NCBI RefSeq assembly: GCF_026151205.1
Contig: NC_087081.1
Span: forward strand, 13,102,340-13,166,339
Direction of reading: 5' to 3'
Length of the DNA stretch: 64,000 bases
Origin: Bolinopsis microptera
Lineage: Eukaryota > Ctenophora > Tentaculata > Lobata > Bolinopsidae
Translations under genes and position numbers: made by a program
Notes under the pieces: generated by a model
What the model was told of the DNA's origin: nothing
Databases searched by the model: none
What the model saw: the letters and a program-made list of their open reading frames with translations, nothing else
In this document: piece after piece, positions 40,904 through 55,200 of the stretch
How the letters are laid out: each line of letters starts with the position of its first letter
Position numbering within the stretch: position 1 is the stretch's first letter

Positions 40904-41288
40904 AAAAGGAGATATTGTAGGTACCGGTTATTGTACTGTCTATATTGTTATATTGCTGTATTATTCATATTGTAGATAGAGTTTGATGTATTGTTGATCA
41001 GTTGAGCTTGATATTGCTGATAACAGGTTAAGCGTTACGGTTTTAAATTTTGCTGTTAAATTATCGCAGTAGATAAATAGTAATTAGTAGAGTTCGAAAT
41101 AGCACCTAATGTTGCTAGTATTGGAATATCGCTTTTTTAAATTGTTGATGAAAAAGAGTTTAAAGTATTCTAATCGTACCGTGGTATAAGCTCACAACCC
41201 CAATCTCAGAACAAAAGGTTTAAACAGCTTATCCACTCAACCTTGACAAGATTTTTACAAACTGTAATTGAATTATTTAACTAGTATT
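40904..41288. other. convergent spacer between GPCR and CLK 3' ends
   Basis: A 385-bp AT-rich spacer. I looked here on the minus strand for the expected last CLK kinase exon (helices H and I) and did not find it. Confidence 0.5.
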
Positions 41289-44200
41289 CTAACCGAAAAA
41301 GGCGTCATGTGCGGTGGATTCTTCTCTCTGGTATTTATCGAACTTTTTGCAGTACTTCTTTATGTACCGCCCGGAGGATCCGCTTTTATCAAAATCTAAC
41401 CTGGAATTAATTAATTAATTTCAAAATTAACCTAATCAATACGAGAAACTAATTATTTTGAGGGATCCAATTGGATCAATCAAATTAATCAGTTGTTCAG
41501 TTAGCTTAAAGTGCACCAACTAACGATTAAAAACATGAAGCAACAAAAAAAAACACATCAAGCAAAATACCTGTCGTCCTTGAAATATCTTTTTTTACTT
41601 TTCTGACAAATAGAGGCAGGAATTGTACCCAAAATGTGTTCCATCATTCCGAGGTGTTCTGCGTTATCGTGAGTTTGAAACATTGTGTGCCCTGTAATAA
41701 TTAGAAATAATTAAATATCAATTAAATATCAATTATACATTTAATCAATCAAATGGTATTTTAAAATGAAGTAGTACCAACTGCTAATTATATGGTTAAC
41801 ATTTTTATTTATTGTGATGAAAAGAATAATTAAATAGTAGTAAAAATTAAAAATAAATTTATGAAATAATACTCTTTTCAAATAAATCATGTAGTAAGTA
41901 AACTGATGTTAAAACCTGTGTAAAGTTCAAACAGTATACACCCTACACTCCACAAGTCACAAGGGTAACTCCAGCCAATTTCAGCTATCACCTGTGCAGG
42001 CAATTGTAAATTAAAAGAAATAAAACTAAGGAATGAAGTTATTGATAATTTGATTAAGTTATATCTAAAAATTGTAATGCAATGGAAATAAATTGTAAGA
42101 GAAACAGCGGTTTAAAAATGTCTCGTGTATAATACCTCTTGTTACCTTAAAACAGATTGATTCATGTAGTACAGCAATCAATTAAGTCAATAAATTAATA
42201 AATTAATTAAGTAATGATTACCTCTGGAGCCCGGTAATGACGCGTGCTGACTATTCTACTGTGATGTTCCCCTTCGTGGGTCGCGCTGCCAAAATCTATA
42301 AGCTGAGTGGGAAATTTGATAAGTTTTGTATCACATAAGAAGCTAGCCTATACTAGAGCCTACAACTTCTTTAACATAGAACAAATAAAATGTCCGATAG
42401 AATAAGACAGTAAAAGCTAGAAAAATATTCTAAAGAAATGGTTAAGAAATTAACCATTAAATTTAAATTTTAATCAAATTAATAAATTAATCTTATTGTG
42501 ATTTATTTCTACCTTAACTCGAGGGTTTATCACGCGTCTGACCGTTAAACCAGCGTGTTTATCATAAACACTCTCGTATTCACTCTCGACAAACAAAATG
42601 TTTTCAGGCTTGAGGTCAGTGTGCGTGTACTTCATTCCTGAGAAGAAAGCGTCACGTTATAACCATATATGGGCATATGGGCTACCTCACGTGATAACCA
42701 ATCCGTTAGCGGACATTGAGGCGTATAATAGTTAGAGGGTTCATGCACTACTACCAAATATTTTGAGCAGTTTAAATATTAATTGTGTGATTCTTGTACT
42801 AAACTGAGGGTAATTACTAATTAGGAAGCAGATAGAATTCATTTAAACATGGCAAACCTTGAAATGCTGGTGAAGGAAATGCAAGCCCAAAGTTAGGTTT
42901 ATGAATATTGCATGAAATCATTTAGAAATAAGTAGTCAAAAATCCTTCGAAAATTCTCAATTTTCATAAACTAAAAAAGCATCAGCTCCAAAGTGAATTT
43001 CTAGATCCCTAACTTACAACAAAGTTTGTAACAAATCACACCAGTTTTATAAGGAAATTATAAGTGCAACTCTACCCATTGCAAAACGCCTAGCGCGCAA
43101 TTTGCACGATTTGCACGTGTCGCGAAATTACCATGAAGGAACGAGAGGGCTGTGAGAACGTCGTCTGCCATCCTCTGTATATGCCCCAAGGGAAAGGGAG
43201 TGAAACCGTTGTCCTTTAGAAAGTCGAATATACTCACACCCAGCACCTCAAAAACAATGCAAACGTGGCCGTGGTGGTTGAACGAGGCAAACATCTCGAC
43301 TGATCCCTGAGGTTTGAGATTTTGCCGTGTTTTTCTACTTTTTTTTCGGGGTTTTTGTGTTTCCCGAGAAGTTGTTTGTTTGGAGACCAGGTTTGTTGGT
43401 CAGTTTAATTCCTACATTTCTACATTCCTACATTGATCTAGACAGCTTTTTGGGTGGACGTTGTTTATTTTCAATTCATGCACGTTTGATGTGCAAAACT
43501 GTCATCGGGTTTCCCTCAAAGCTGTCAGAGAGCTAAATTAGTGTAGATTTAGGCAAGAAAGTTGATTGGAAGTCAATCTTTGAAGGCAGACTGTCAAGTT
43601 GTTAAATACTCACCGACACCTCCCTCTTTAAATAACAACTTACAACACTCGGATTTACAGCAAATGTTAACTACTAATTTCAGGGGGGCAACATTCCAGA
43701 AATTTCCGCGTGTACTGTCCGGTATTTCCGCGTGTACTGTCCGGTATTTCCACGCATTGTGTCCAGGCTGGCGGCGAATTTAAACATCTCTGATCCTCCC
43801 CAGAATTACTTCCTGTCTGTTTGGTCAGCAAGTCCTGAACGAGTGGTTGACACGTGACGTCATATATTAACTGTGACGTCATAACTGATGACGTCAGAAT
43901 TGAACTCACCTCGCAGCCTCCTGCTTTTCGTATCTTCTCCAGGATGTCTATTTCTATCTGTGCAGCATCACGGTACTTCTCAACGTTTCTGATTACTTTT
44001 ACCGCCACTCGGGAGTCTACGGGGAGAAGAGATTTATTTAAAGAGGTAAAGAGGTTAACTTAAAGATGTAAAAGAGGTAAAATAGAAGAGATAAATTTAA
44101 TTTTTAAAGCATTCTTGTGTGCTCGAAACAACAAAATTTCCATTGGTTTTAATCGTTCGCATGGCTGTGCAAAAAATTTGGTTTCCAAAACATTTAAAAA

Positions 44201-47200
44201 TAAATATCAAACCGACCTGATTTATCCTTATCTTTGCACAAAACAACTTTCCCAAACGTCCCTTCCCCCAGCTCCCGCTTGATCTGGTATCTCTCATGCA
44301 GCATATCACATTTCTTGAAGATGAGATGTCCTTCTTCTGTGTTCTTCACGGGCTTACCCGACTCGTCTGACCTGGGACCGGGGTGGTAACTTGAACATAC
44401 CTTCTCAGATATTCTTTAACTGGATTAATCTATAACTAAACTTTAGGGGTTCAGCGATTAGTTGAAAATTTAGAACTTGAGTGTTACAAAGATTCCTTCA
44501 AATAACCATACTTCAAAATTTCTTACAATATACCTGTCTTTATCACGGTATCTCCGCTTATCTCTTCTCTTATCTGACCCAGATCTGTCTCTGCCTGAAA
44601 ATAGCCGTGTTCAAACACAAGGAAATATTGGGCCACGGCCTTTTTAAACTAGTTTAATACAAGGAGAAAGTTATGGATTTATTCATGCTCCAAGCTTGGC
44701 ATTCACGCTATTATAAAGACTTAAAATAGCTGAAATTCTACAATATTCCATGTTCAGGGAGCGCGTACCTTCTTTAAGTTTCTTATACGTATCATTAGAT
44801 TTGGCAAAGTCGCTGCAAGGATCAAAACGATACAACCCCGGGTACAGCCCAATAAAACACTTCATCAACTTATTGTTAAGCATGTTTAATGTTTACCAAA
44901 CAATATCAGTTAGAAAATACCAGCGAATATTCCAGAGAAAAGTTGGACTCTGGAATATAAAAAGGAGCCGAAATTGGCTGACAAAACAACACTTGATATA
45001 CGAATAAGAAACACTTAACACTTAACGGTATAACACTAGGAGAGTCAGCATGGGACAACGACCCTAAATTGAATGGCACAGTTGCCAGCTGTACATTATA
45101 AAGGAGCATAACAACAAAAGGGGAAAGATTTACGTTATACACAATTACACTGTGCTACGAATTATAGAAGCAATGTTAATACTAATAATTAGAATGATAT
45201 TATGATGAATACGTGAGCATTTGTTGAGAATGAGAAGCACGACAAAAATGTTAAAAAGGTAACAAATTACAATGCTATGCAGGGTAGGAAGGTAAATTGA
45301 AGTTATTTTAGTTTGTAGAATTTACACACGGTTATTTTTGTCGTTCCAATATTACAACAGTTACACCCATGACATAAAAAGATTAAACACGATCTGTGAT
45401 ATTCCGGGACGAGCGGTATGTAGTTCTAGAATGATCCAGAGAGGAATGTGATCTATTGACGTACTGATTAAAAATAGATTGCATATTTATTATATGCTAC
45501 TATTTCAATACCCAGTACAGTGAACAATCTAGAAGTTCGAATATCCATTGTTTGGAGTAGGAGCAGTCAGAGAGTTTGGATATATTGACAGTCGTGACTG
45601 ACGCGTGCCACTTCACGAGAACTTCATCCTTATCAGATACAAACGGAAGCTTGAAATAATCACGAATCAGCGGACGAGACTACCTAAATAACAGTGCACA
45701 ATATCGATTATCGTACCTTTTAACTTCACCACTGGTCCAGCCACCACCACTGTCCGAACCTGTTCCGTCATTCAATGAGATTACACAACATCGACTAACC
45801 AATCAGAGTTAAGCAATGACCAATCAAATCGGCAAATGCATTTTACGTGCGAAAGTCGATTTAAACTACTATTCAACTTGTTTCTAATACCATTGAATAA
45901 CGAGACAAGTAACGTAGGGAGTAAGGGCCCCTTTTAGCAATTGGTTATCATGTCGGTAGTAATGAAAATATTGTAGTTTATTCCATTTAACTACTTTCAA
46001 CACTTCTCAATCACAAAAATTTGAGTATTATATTATTAGGTAAAGCTAGGATGTTACACCGTTTAAAAAATATTAAACTGAAATAATTATGCATAATAAT
46101 CGTAATTAGTCCCCTATACCGCACAAACCATAATTTCAAGAGACTGCTGAGCGCCGGAAACTTGAACTTATGAGCACTTGATTTTATTACGCTGACTCAT
46201 TATTTTAAACATGTGGCATTCAGTTTATTCATATTATGCTTCCTTTATGATACTGATAGAGAAAAGTAAATTTATTGTATCATCAAAAACCCTTACAACC
46301 CGCGCCGACAACTAACTCACTCATAAAAATAGAAATAAATAAAAAATGTATGTACCGTGAGATGATTTTGCGGTGTGGAATTTATCGGTTTTCTCCTTTC
46401 CCTTAGCTTCCTCCCTTTTGCTCAACTTCTTCTCTGTAGCCCCTTGAAGTTTAGGAGTCTCCACAGAAAGGGTATGTACATTATCACGTGATTTAACCTT
46501 ATCGTGTGAGATGAAATCATCTTTTGACGAGTCGCAGGGATTGTTTTTATCTTGGTCTTCCATCACAAAAACCATGCGTCCATTTTTTGGTGGACCTCTC
46601 CCGTTCTCTTCCGATAGAACTTTCTCGGAATTTTTCACGTGAACTTTTCTGGAATTTATCTTAGGAGCTTCCCCACTGTTTTCTGGAGGTGATCCTCCTG
46701 CATGATCATAAGAAAAAACCAGATCTCGCAATGAAACAGCCGATATACTCTTACTCCCGTTGCTCATCCTTGAATATGGTAGTGATCTAGCAGATGCCTC
46801 GGACATTCCATCAGATTGGATACTCCCACTATCATTACGGTCAGGTACTTGGGGTTCATGGCGAACACCACGTGTAGTAATACCACGTGTAGCTTGTCTC
46901 ATAGCATTAGCCACAATCGCCCACATACCCGTCACCACATACCCGTGTTTGAGGCAGTGCACTAAAGTGAGGGTGTCGGTCTGAGGCTAGACTGGGTTTA
47001 TATTGAGATATTTTACACTCGAGTAAAACTTAATTACCAAACACAGGGTATATCTGACTTGTACGCTGGGTTGGACTCTGAACCTTCCAGTGATCTTTGA
47101 ATGATGCGGTGGTTTAATCTTTCAACAGTTGAACTTTATCCTTCAACAGGTCAACACAAATGATCATCATAGATAACTTTCAAGAATGCCAAAACGAAAA

Positions 47201-48749
47201 CAACGTTATTTACAACTAAACTAAATCAACAGCTGACAGCTGGCACGTTAGAAAACACCCACTTACAGCACTGTTACCGGTTATAGCAACAAAGCTACGG
47301 GTTTATTTGTTTAGTCATACTGCTCGTTAGTTATTGTATGTCTGTGTGATAGTGAGTGTGTGTGTGTGTGTGTTTAAGTCTGTGTGTATTCCTTGGACAC
47401 TATAACAGGAAATATTTGTAAAATCATATAATATATCAATTACTCAGTTACTCGGTTACTGGCATCTCAATTGACACTTCATAGGGCTCCTACTAATTTT
47501 ATTAAGATATTCCGATCTTCCGTCAAAACTACATTTACAGAGGTGATGAAGCTGCACAATGCTATGTGCCTATGAGGCCGAGAAAAGTTGGCCCCTAAAT
47601 TTAGAATTTTTAACGTTATTCTATTGCGATCTTGAGCTTTCAGCAGCCAGCTCAATTAATACAAAAATGCTCAACTCACTGTGATTCATAAATATTTCCA
47701 GATATGTCAAGAATTATTTTGAAACTACTGAATAATTCCAAATTCCACAAGATCCCGAAAAACGAAAACAACACGGTTCATTCCCGAAAAATATTCGTCC
47801 GTACCAATTTGGAAACTATGCATGAAGTGTGAACAAGAAATACAAAGGCAGTAAACAAAAATGAGAATAAATGAGCATATTATGCAATAAATTATTCATA
47901 TTATGCGATAAATTATTTCCTCAAAGTACATGAGCGAATTGCATACATATTTATATGATAGGATACATTGCAAGGGTAGGGGTATTAAAACATTAACATA
48001 TTCCGGAATTCATAGAAAAACGTCAGCCAGGCAACTAGTTACAACCGACACAACTTGAAGTAAAACTAGCACAATTTTAAAACATACACGTCTTTTAAAA
48101 TCACTTAAAGTTTAAAACGAACTTACTACGTCGACGTGACGAATGCCTCCGTCGTTTCCTCCCTTCGTGGGAATGTTCCCGTCGTTTTCCCGAGCTGCTT
48201 TCCCGCCGTTTCCGGGAACTGCTCCTTGGCCTTCTTCTGGACTCATTACGGCGTTCAGAGCTGTGTTGTCTTTTCCTTGAGGCGTCCCGCCGCGACGACG
48301 AAACCCTGACAAATTTCATATAACGCTTTCTGTTTTTAAGATTAATGCCTTCGCTAGTCGCTAAAACACTGAAATATAGTATTTCAGGGCAATTTTTGCT
48401 TCATAAGCTGAAAAAAAGGTGGCTATTGCTAACAATTTGTTACCCTGAACAGCATTCCATGTATTTTACAGGTTTCAAGTATTTTTCAGTGGAAGTTTGC
48501 CATAGTGATATTATTGTCTAAGGCGTTAGCCCCGCTCCCGGTTGGAGCAAAGTGCAAACGACAACAATTTCCACGGAAATATAGTCAAATAACTCCCCAA
48601 CATCACATACGATGTCAATTATTATTTATTAGTTACCTGCTCCTAGAGCGGTCCCGACGAGAAGAAGACGTACGTTTTCGTCGTCGGTGTCGTCGGGAGT
48701 GATATCTGTCGTCAGGAGGATAGTCTAGGGACATTGATCGTCTAGTCAT
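41289..48749 (-). CDS. CLK: CLK/LAMMER dual-specificity kinase
   Basis: Exons: 48749-48637, 48305-48127, 45759-45717, 44590-44534, 44389-44217, 44016-43910, 43306-43132, 42637-42513, 42302-42222, 41991-41916, 41691-41571 and 41400-41289, all phase-compatible, 453 residues. The N-terminus is Arg/Ser-rich; the kinase domain has [14 protein letters not shown] (lysine), [12 protein letters not shown] (catalytic loop), [15 protein letters not shown], and [11 protein letters not shown], the LAMMER signature. CLKs phosphorylate SR proteins in the nucleus and set splice choice. The frame ends FFG-stop at a donor-like CG/gttag, about 45 residues short of the usual domain end (no HPFF, no helix I), so a last exon is missing or lies beyond the GPCR. 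An alternative first exon lies at 46356-46962. Confidence 0.92.
43855..43896. promoter_or_regulatory. three TGACGTCA (CRE-type) sites in a CLK intron
   Basis: Exact TGACGTCA palindromes at 43855-43862, 43874-43881 and 43889-43896. The nearest is 13 bases past the 5' splice site of the exon ending at 43910. TGACGTCA is the full CREB/ATF site. Function is inferred only. Confidence 0.5.
46356..46962 (-). CDS. CLK: alternative first exon of CLK kinase
   Basis: A 202-codon open frame inside the CLK intron between 45759 and 48127. It starts [19 protein letters not shown] and ends at CAC-G/gtacat. The donor leaves phase 1, exactly the phase needed by the CLK exon at 45759, giving ...[12 protein letters not shown] and a 558-residue product. 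Residues 10-35 are basic and amphipathic with few acids; the rest is hydrophilic with many Ser and Lys and lacks the Arg/Ser repeats of the other start. I infer a second promoter giving a kinase without the RS domain. It could instead be an unrelated single-exon gene. Confidence 0.6.
46963..48126. other. CLK intron upstream of the alternative exon
   Basis: Should contain the alternative promoter. A TG microsatellite lies at about 47353-47373. No other feature is clear. Confidence 0.4.
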
Positions 48750-49278
48750 ACTACAGAGGAAGATTACTAATTAGCTAATTGGTTAATTATCCAATTAGAT
48801 CAGTGTTTGCTAATCCTGTGAAGTTGATCTTTAAAACCAGGTTTATTCAGCTTCTACAAAAGGTTTTAACCAATTAAATTGATACCACCAGGTTAGATAC
48901 GCATTTTGTATTTGAAACAATGAAACATTGAGTAAAATGAGATCAATTAAAAAATAAATAGATTTGAAATCAAAGAGTCTGGCTACGTAAAAATGCAAGC
49001 TTTTTCTTAAAACGCACTTTTAAAAGAACTGCAGCAGTGATTAAGTAATGAAGTTGCAGGTTAATGGAGCGCAATATCATTTACTTGTTATTAGTTGGCT
49101 AATACATTGCTTATCAGTGTCCATTTTGACAATTATTAATCAGCAATAATGGTGTCTAATCAGCGATAAGAGTGTTAGTAGTGGCAATGTGATAAGCAAT
49201 GTGTTTCTCTCGGAATGTGGAGTAACTAAAAAAAGGAAAAAACTGAGCATCTCAAAGTGGGCCACCACGTTGGCACGC

Positions 49279-52200
49279 TCAAAACTTGAATTCTTTGTAC
49301 TTCTTCGCTTTAGCCGCATCTTGCTGTTCTTTCAACTTTCGTTTCTGGAGGAAAAGGTAATTTTGTTGTGAATTTCTACGTAAAACATGCTATTGCTAAG
49401 ATAGCTTCCTTCTTTAGGAAATATAGATAAACATATTTGTATAAATTTTAGTTTATGTTGATGTTTTGCCGATGATTAGTGTAGCAAAACCACGATTTAC
49501 CGCGGCGTTGGGGGAAAGGAAACAACCGTAGTAAATCGGTGTGTGCAGTAAATCGGGGTATAACTGTACTCATATTTATCCCTTGGTAATCACTCTATGA
49601 GCTCAATGTCAGGGTAAACTAAGAATAATGTTGTTCTACTCCGTTAAAAATATTTTAAAATGTTGACAAAGCGGAAATCATAAACCCTCTGAAAAGCTCA
49701 AGGTGAGAATAATGTCTGTTAAAAATATTTGGCTATAACTATGATTACTATTGAGTAGATGAATTCATCGTATGAGACAAGTTTTTCGTGCAAAACGATG
49801 GTGGATGGAATTTGTGTGTGGATTTTGATCCTCTCAATCAGCTCATTTGAGAAGACTCAAAGATGGATCCAATGAGACATTCTAATGTAAGCCAGTATAA
49901 ATAACATAACTCAAATTCAATGCTTTTTAACGCAGATATCTCAATCTTAACCATTGGGATTATTTCTGGAACGTTCTAAAAAACGTTCAAACTGCGGAGG
50001 ATAAAGCGAATTTACAACTACAAGTAGCTGTGTGTTGAACACGTTAAGGTTTTTAACACATTCAATACATTATATAACAAGTAATTAAAGAACAGGTATA
50101 AAATATCGCGTTATAACGTGACATTGCACGTGAAATTGCACGTGACTCCGACTATATAGGCATCAAGGATAATAATATTGTCAACAGAGGTTTGAGCACA
50201 ATTTCGTTAAACAATAAGTTCTTGGTGTTGAATTGAACGATCATGGTGAATCCTCGAAAAAAATGCGATCTTACTCAAGTATTAAACTAAGATATTGATT
50301 TTTGGCGACTCGCTGGACGAAGATAGGATATAGTAATACAATATATACTATATAGCCCGATATAAACTAAGTCAGCATTTAAATGAGGAATAGTATTTCA
50401 ATCAACATCTGAAAAGAAAGAAGAGAAGAGAAAGAAGAGAAAAGAAAGAAGAGAAAAGAAAGAAGAGAAAAGAAAGAAGAGAAAAGAAAGAAGAGAAAAG
50501 AAAGAAGAGAAAAGAAAGAAGAGAAAAGAAAGAAGAAAACTACGAACCTTCTGACTAGCCTCCCCACTTGGAGCAGTGTTAATTGGAGCAGGTCCAGGTA
50601 CTTTAATGGCTGCTGATACGTCATACACGTGTTGGGTTCCCATCATACCGTCACCAACCTGTTAGTGGTGGGGGTGAGTAATTGATTTAATTAATGATAA
50701 TCAATTATATAAATTATCTAATCGACCAAAGAAGAAATGGATAATATTAAGATTTAAGTATCAATCTTAATATAACTTCTTAATCTAAGAAGCCTAATCA
50801 TTACTAGAATACTCGGGCAATTAATTATCTTGTTGATCGATCAAATTACCTGATTATTTAACAATTAAATTTAATATTCTCTAATGAATCAATTACATAA
50901 TTGCCCAATTATCTCTCAATTACCTCCACTTGTTTCTGAGGAAGGATAGTGTAGAGTGCAGGGCCTGTCTCGCTAGACTCCAGACCTGACTCAACCTCCT
51001 TCGTTTTACGGAGCTCGATGATGTCGGGGGTTTCAAGACCCGCTGAGACTGATTGGAGACCACTGGGCGTTTCCAGGCTGGAATAAATCGGGGGTTATAT
51101 AAATAAATTGGTTTTAAGTAGATAACGAACAATTTATATTTTACTGATGATAGTTGGCATTTTAACTATTTAAGTTCAGATCTTGAAGGTGCAATGAGCA
51201 ATCACACTTTAGCAGATGCAATGAGAAAAACAAGTGTTCAGCTTGGTCACTTGGTCAGTTCAATAATCACATACCCTTCTGCTGGTGTGACAATACCGGC
51301 TTCATCTGGTTTCTCTTCCTCTTTCTCTTCTTCACTTTCACTTTCACTGTCTGATTCAAGGGCTCCCCAAAGGGCAGCGTCTGTTGGTTCTTGTTCTTCA
51401 TCCTGGAAATAATAATATTTAGTCATGCTATTTTATGCAAATTAAAAGGCAGTGCTAACGGAATCACTTGCACTTTTATAAAGTTGGTTATTTGCGATTA
51501 AATGAAAACAAGAACCACGGCAACAATATGCATTATTTGCTAATCTGTTTCGCGATCTTAATAAAAAATAATGATTGAACTTGTTTTCATTCTGTAAAGT
51601 AGCTTAATGGAGTAAAACTAAGTAGTGTACCTGTTTGTATCCAGTGTAGTCTGTACCAAACACGTCACCGTATAGAGGCTGTCCTTGCTCGTTAACTGGG
51701 GGCTTACCCCAACCACCTTACAGGAAATCACAGAATTAGTGACGGCATCAAAACAGATATAGTTGGAATTGAATCAACCTTCATTATAATATATAAGCAT
51801 GGCCTTCACAAAGCATCTAAAAATGTGGACGACAAATTATAAACTATGATTAACGTTATATCAAGCAAATTGGTGGGGCCGGGGGTCGATTGCTGGTGAT
51901 TTAACATTAGAGAAAATGTCAAATAACCTCGGCCCCCCTAGAATGTAATAAAAACTGGCAGCCCTACCAGGATGATACCCAAAGGAGCAGTCTGGAGGAA
52001 TAGGAGCGTTGAGACCAGGTATCTTGAGGTTAGGATAAGAGGGGGGAGGTCCGTACCTCTGCATTGCTATCAGCCATGGTGGAGGGATCTGGAGAGGTGA
52101 GTTGTTAGACATAACGCGTTAAAACGGGCTTTAGTCATCAGTTCAAGATGTGATTGAAAGAAAATTCTATACAAAGAGAGGTTCATCTTGGAAGTAATAT

Positions 52201-55200
52201 AAGAATGAACTTCTTATTCAAACTAAATAAAAACTAATCAACTTCAAGTATTAAACCAAACAAGTCCAGCCATCTAAATCAAAACCTTGTCAGTGTTTTT
52301 TTTAATTTTTTAATTTATTTAAAAAAAATTGAACCTTGTCAGTGTTGGTGGGCATTCCAAGAGCTGTCCTCAGCTCATCGCTTATCTTGCCAGGTTTCTT
52401 CTCCCTCAACTTCGTCTCGAACTCCTTACCCTCGTAGTACAGATCCCCGTGTATTGTCGTCTTGGGTTTCGTTTGCCACCTGACAATTTGCACGTGGAGG
52501 CGCTTGTTCAGGGTTCACGCATCGTACAAGAACGTGGAGGTTTGATGGTGCGCGGCGGTGGTGTTTGCACGTGCAGTGGTCAGTCCTTGGATATATTCGC
52601 AAAAATTTCTTGGTAAGGTATAATACTGGCACGTATATCAACCAATGCAATTTGTGTACAAAGCGTGTTCATAATGTTTCACCGTTTGCTGCTTACATAC
52701 TCATGACTATTCAATTTTATTATCTTCAAAACATCGTGCAATTGCTCTGATGCCACTGCTCTTGAGGACACATGAACCCTATCGGAAGTGATCCGATACC
52801 TGTGCTGCTTCTTCTGTGTTTTTAAAGACAAGGTGTGCGGAGAAGCAGCATCAAATACTGGATTATTATATTATCAGAAGCTTAAAATGGTGATTTGAAG
52901 AGGCTTCATTCAGATGATGGACTTTAGTCACGTGAGTGATAGTCACGTGACATTCAGACGGCCGAATTATGTGGGTTCTAAATATGGGTATCTTGAAGGT
53001 TGGAATCAGCCTCTCCAAATCGTAAGTATACCGTGATAACAGTACTCTCGAAACATACACAGAATTAATACAAACCACACGGAGTCCAAAACCAAGTTAA
53101 TTTTTAAGTTATTTTTGCACATAACTAAATTTAGAATTCGCGATATATTTAGACCCAACATTTTTATTGGTTTTGGGCTCTGGATTGAGTTGAAAACGTA
53201 TCTCGTCCTTCGTTTGGCAGCTCCCCATTCCAGCGGAAATAAATATATGGTTAGTGGATTGAAGGTGGGTTTGCGTTTTGAAAAATTGAGAATGTTGACT
53301 GGAAATAATCGAGAAGTCACAGATTCAAGGACACACATCCAAGCACTCTCACACAAAATCTTGATCAAATGGCGGGTTAAAAATGTGCTCACTGCTCTTT
53401 TTCTTTCTGGGCGGATCTTAAATTTGCACCGAACATATCAAACACAGTATTAACTAGGCCCACTTCAGGGACAAAAGGATTTCGCGGCATGTACGAAATC
53501 GCGAAATTTCCCATTCTCCGCGACAAATTTTATGTATAGTTTAATGTATAGCCTGTTAAATTTCGCGGTATCGCGAAATTTGGCCAAAATAATCGCGAAA
53601 TCCTTTTGTCCCTGGCCCACTTGCACTTCAGTGTACTCCCCAAAAGATTGAAACATGAGTGACATACATTGGTGCTCAAAACAAACTAATACTATTTGAA
53701 CAAGGTATTTTAATCTTGGTAATTATTGCAGATGATTGATCCCGAGCTGCCAAGAGTTGTATCTGTAAGGTAATTGATTAAATCTTGTTCTCAGGGAAAA
53801 TAAATTCAAGTTCAAAGACATTCTCCATCCCACAAGATAACATTCCACCACATTCCACTCCAGACCTTCACCTTCAGTGTCTTTTATCCAACAGCCACAT
53901 TCCACAATCCCATCCTAGTCCCGCCCCCAGTACCCACGTGCCAACTGCATCGTGTCATCGTATATTGAATACCCCACTGAATTGCAATACCCCACTGCCC
54001 CACTCCCATAATACCAGATACCCCTGCCCCAGCCCCATAATACCAGATACCCCTGCCCCACTGCCCCACTCCCATAATACCAGATACCCCTGCCCCAGCC
54101 CCATAATACCAGATACCCCTGCCCCGTATCAGCTGCAATTTGTCAACTGATAGCAATGTCAGACTAAAGTTTCCCGGCTTCTTCTCACGATATGACAGTT
54201 CCTTTTGCCTCTTCAATCAAGCCAATGAAGAATATATTCAACTTAGTGTATGAAGAGTTTTTGAAGCAAAAGGGAGTCTAATCTTGAAGAAGTCGGGTTC
54301 AACATTTGTTCCCAAATGATGGTTTTTAAAGTATTGGAAAACAAAAAATAGAGTAAGAATAGCATATTATGAATAACAATCGTCAATGACAAACAATTTA
54401 CCCCGATTGAACTTCGAAATCTTAAAATAAACCCGGAGATATGTCCAATTGTAGATTCAACATAATCTCCAGGAAAAGTTTCGAAAATTCAACAGAAAGA
54501 CAAATATAAGCCATGCAATACATCAAATTAAATTTATCAATACATTACAATATCTTAATCTAACAGGAGTAAATAGTATAAAAATGATTGAACAGTACCT
54601 GAAGAAAGCATCGTGGAGTTTCTGGTAGTCGATGTCCATCTTTCCCAGCTTAGGTCGGACTCGTTCCCTCATCTGGGCTTTCAGGGTTTTCTGTCCCTCC
54701 TGAAAGACAATAAGATTGAATCAATCGGACAAAACAATTGTTTCACAAACAAAATTTTTAAATGTAAAAACTATACAATTTTTTATCACGATTTGTCATT
54801 AATTGGTCAGTATCAGAGTGAAAAGGAGATGAATAAAATACAAAATTGAAAATAGTTTAAGACTAATATAATACTACTAATACTACTAATACCTGGTTTT
54901 ACTAGTCAGTGTAATAAGGGACCATACCTGGTTTTGGACTGTTTCTCTCATCTCCATGATACCAGTCTTCTTTATGAACTCAGGTAGATCAAACGGAGGT
55001 TTCTCAATACCTCTCTTACCCTGAGAAAACAAAATGTAATCCACCCTATCACAGAATGTACTGTTAAAATATGCTTATTATTATACGGTGGGAGTCATCT
55101 GAGGGGGTCTCAACTGCTAAATATTGAATTAGAGAACTGTGACGGATTTCTAGCAGCGAGTTTTAACATAATTTAAACCCCATCGTTAAGGAATGTACCT

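Noticed and set aside
53006-53453. Overlapping 112- and 128-codon frames on opposite strands in an SF3B2 intron
   Set aside because: No recognisable domain and no splice support; composition is that of AT-rich intron.
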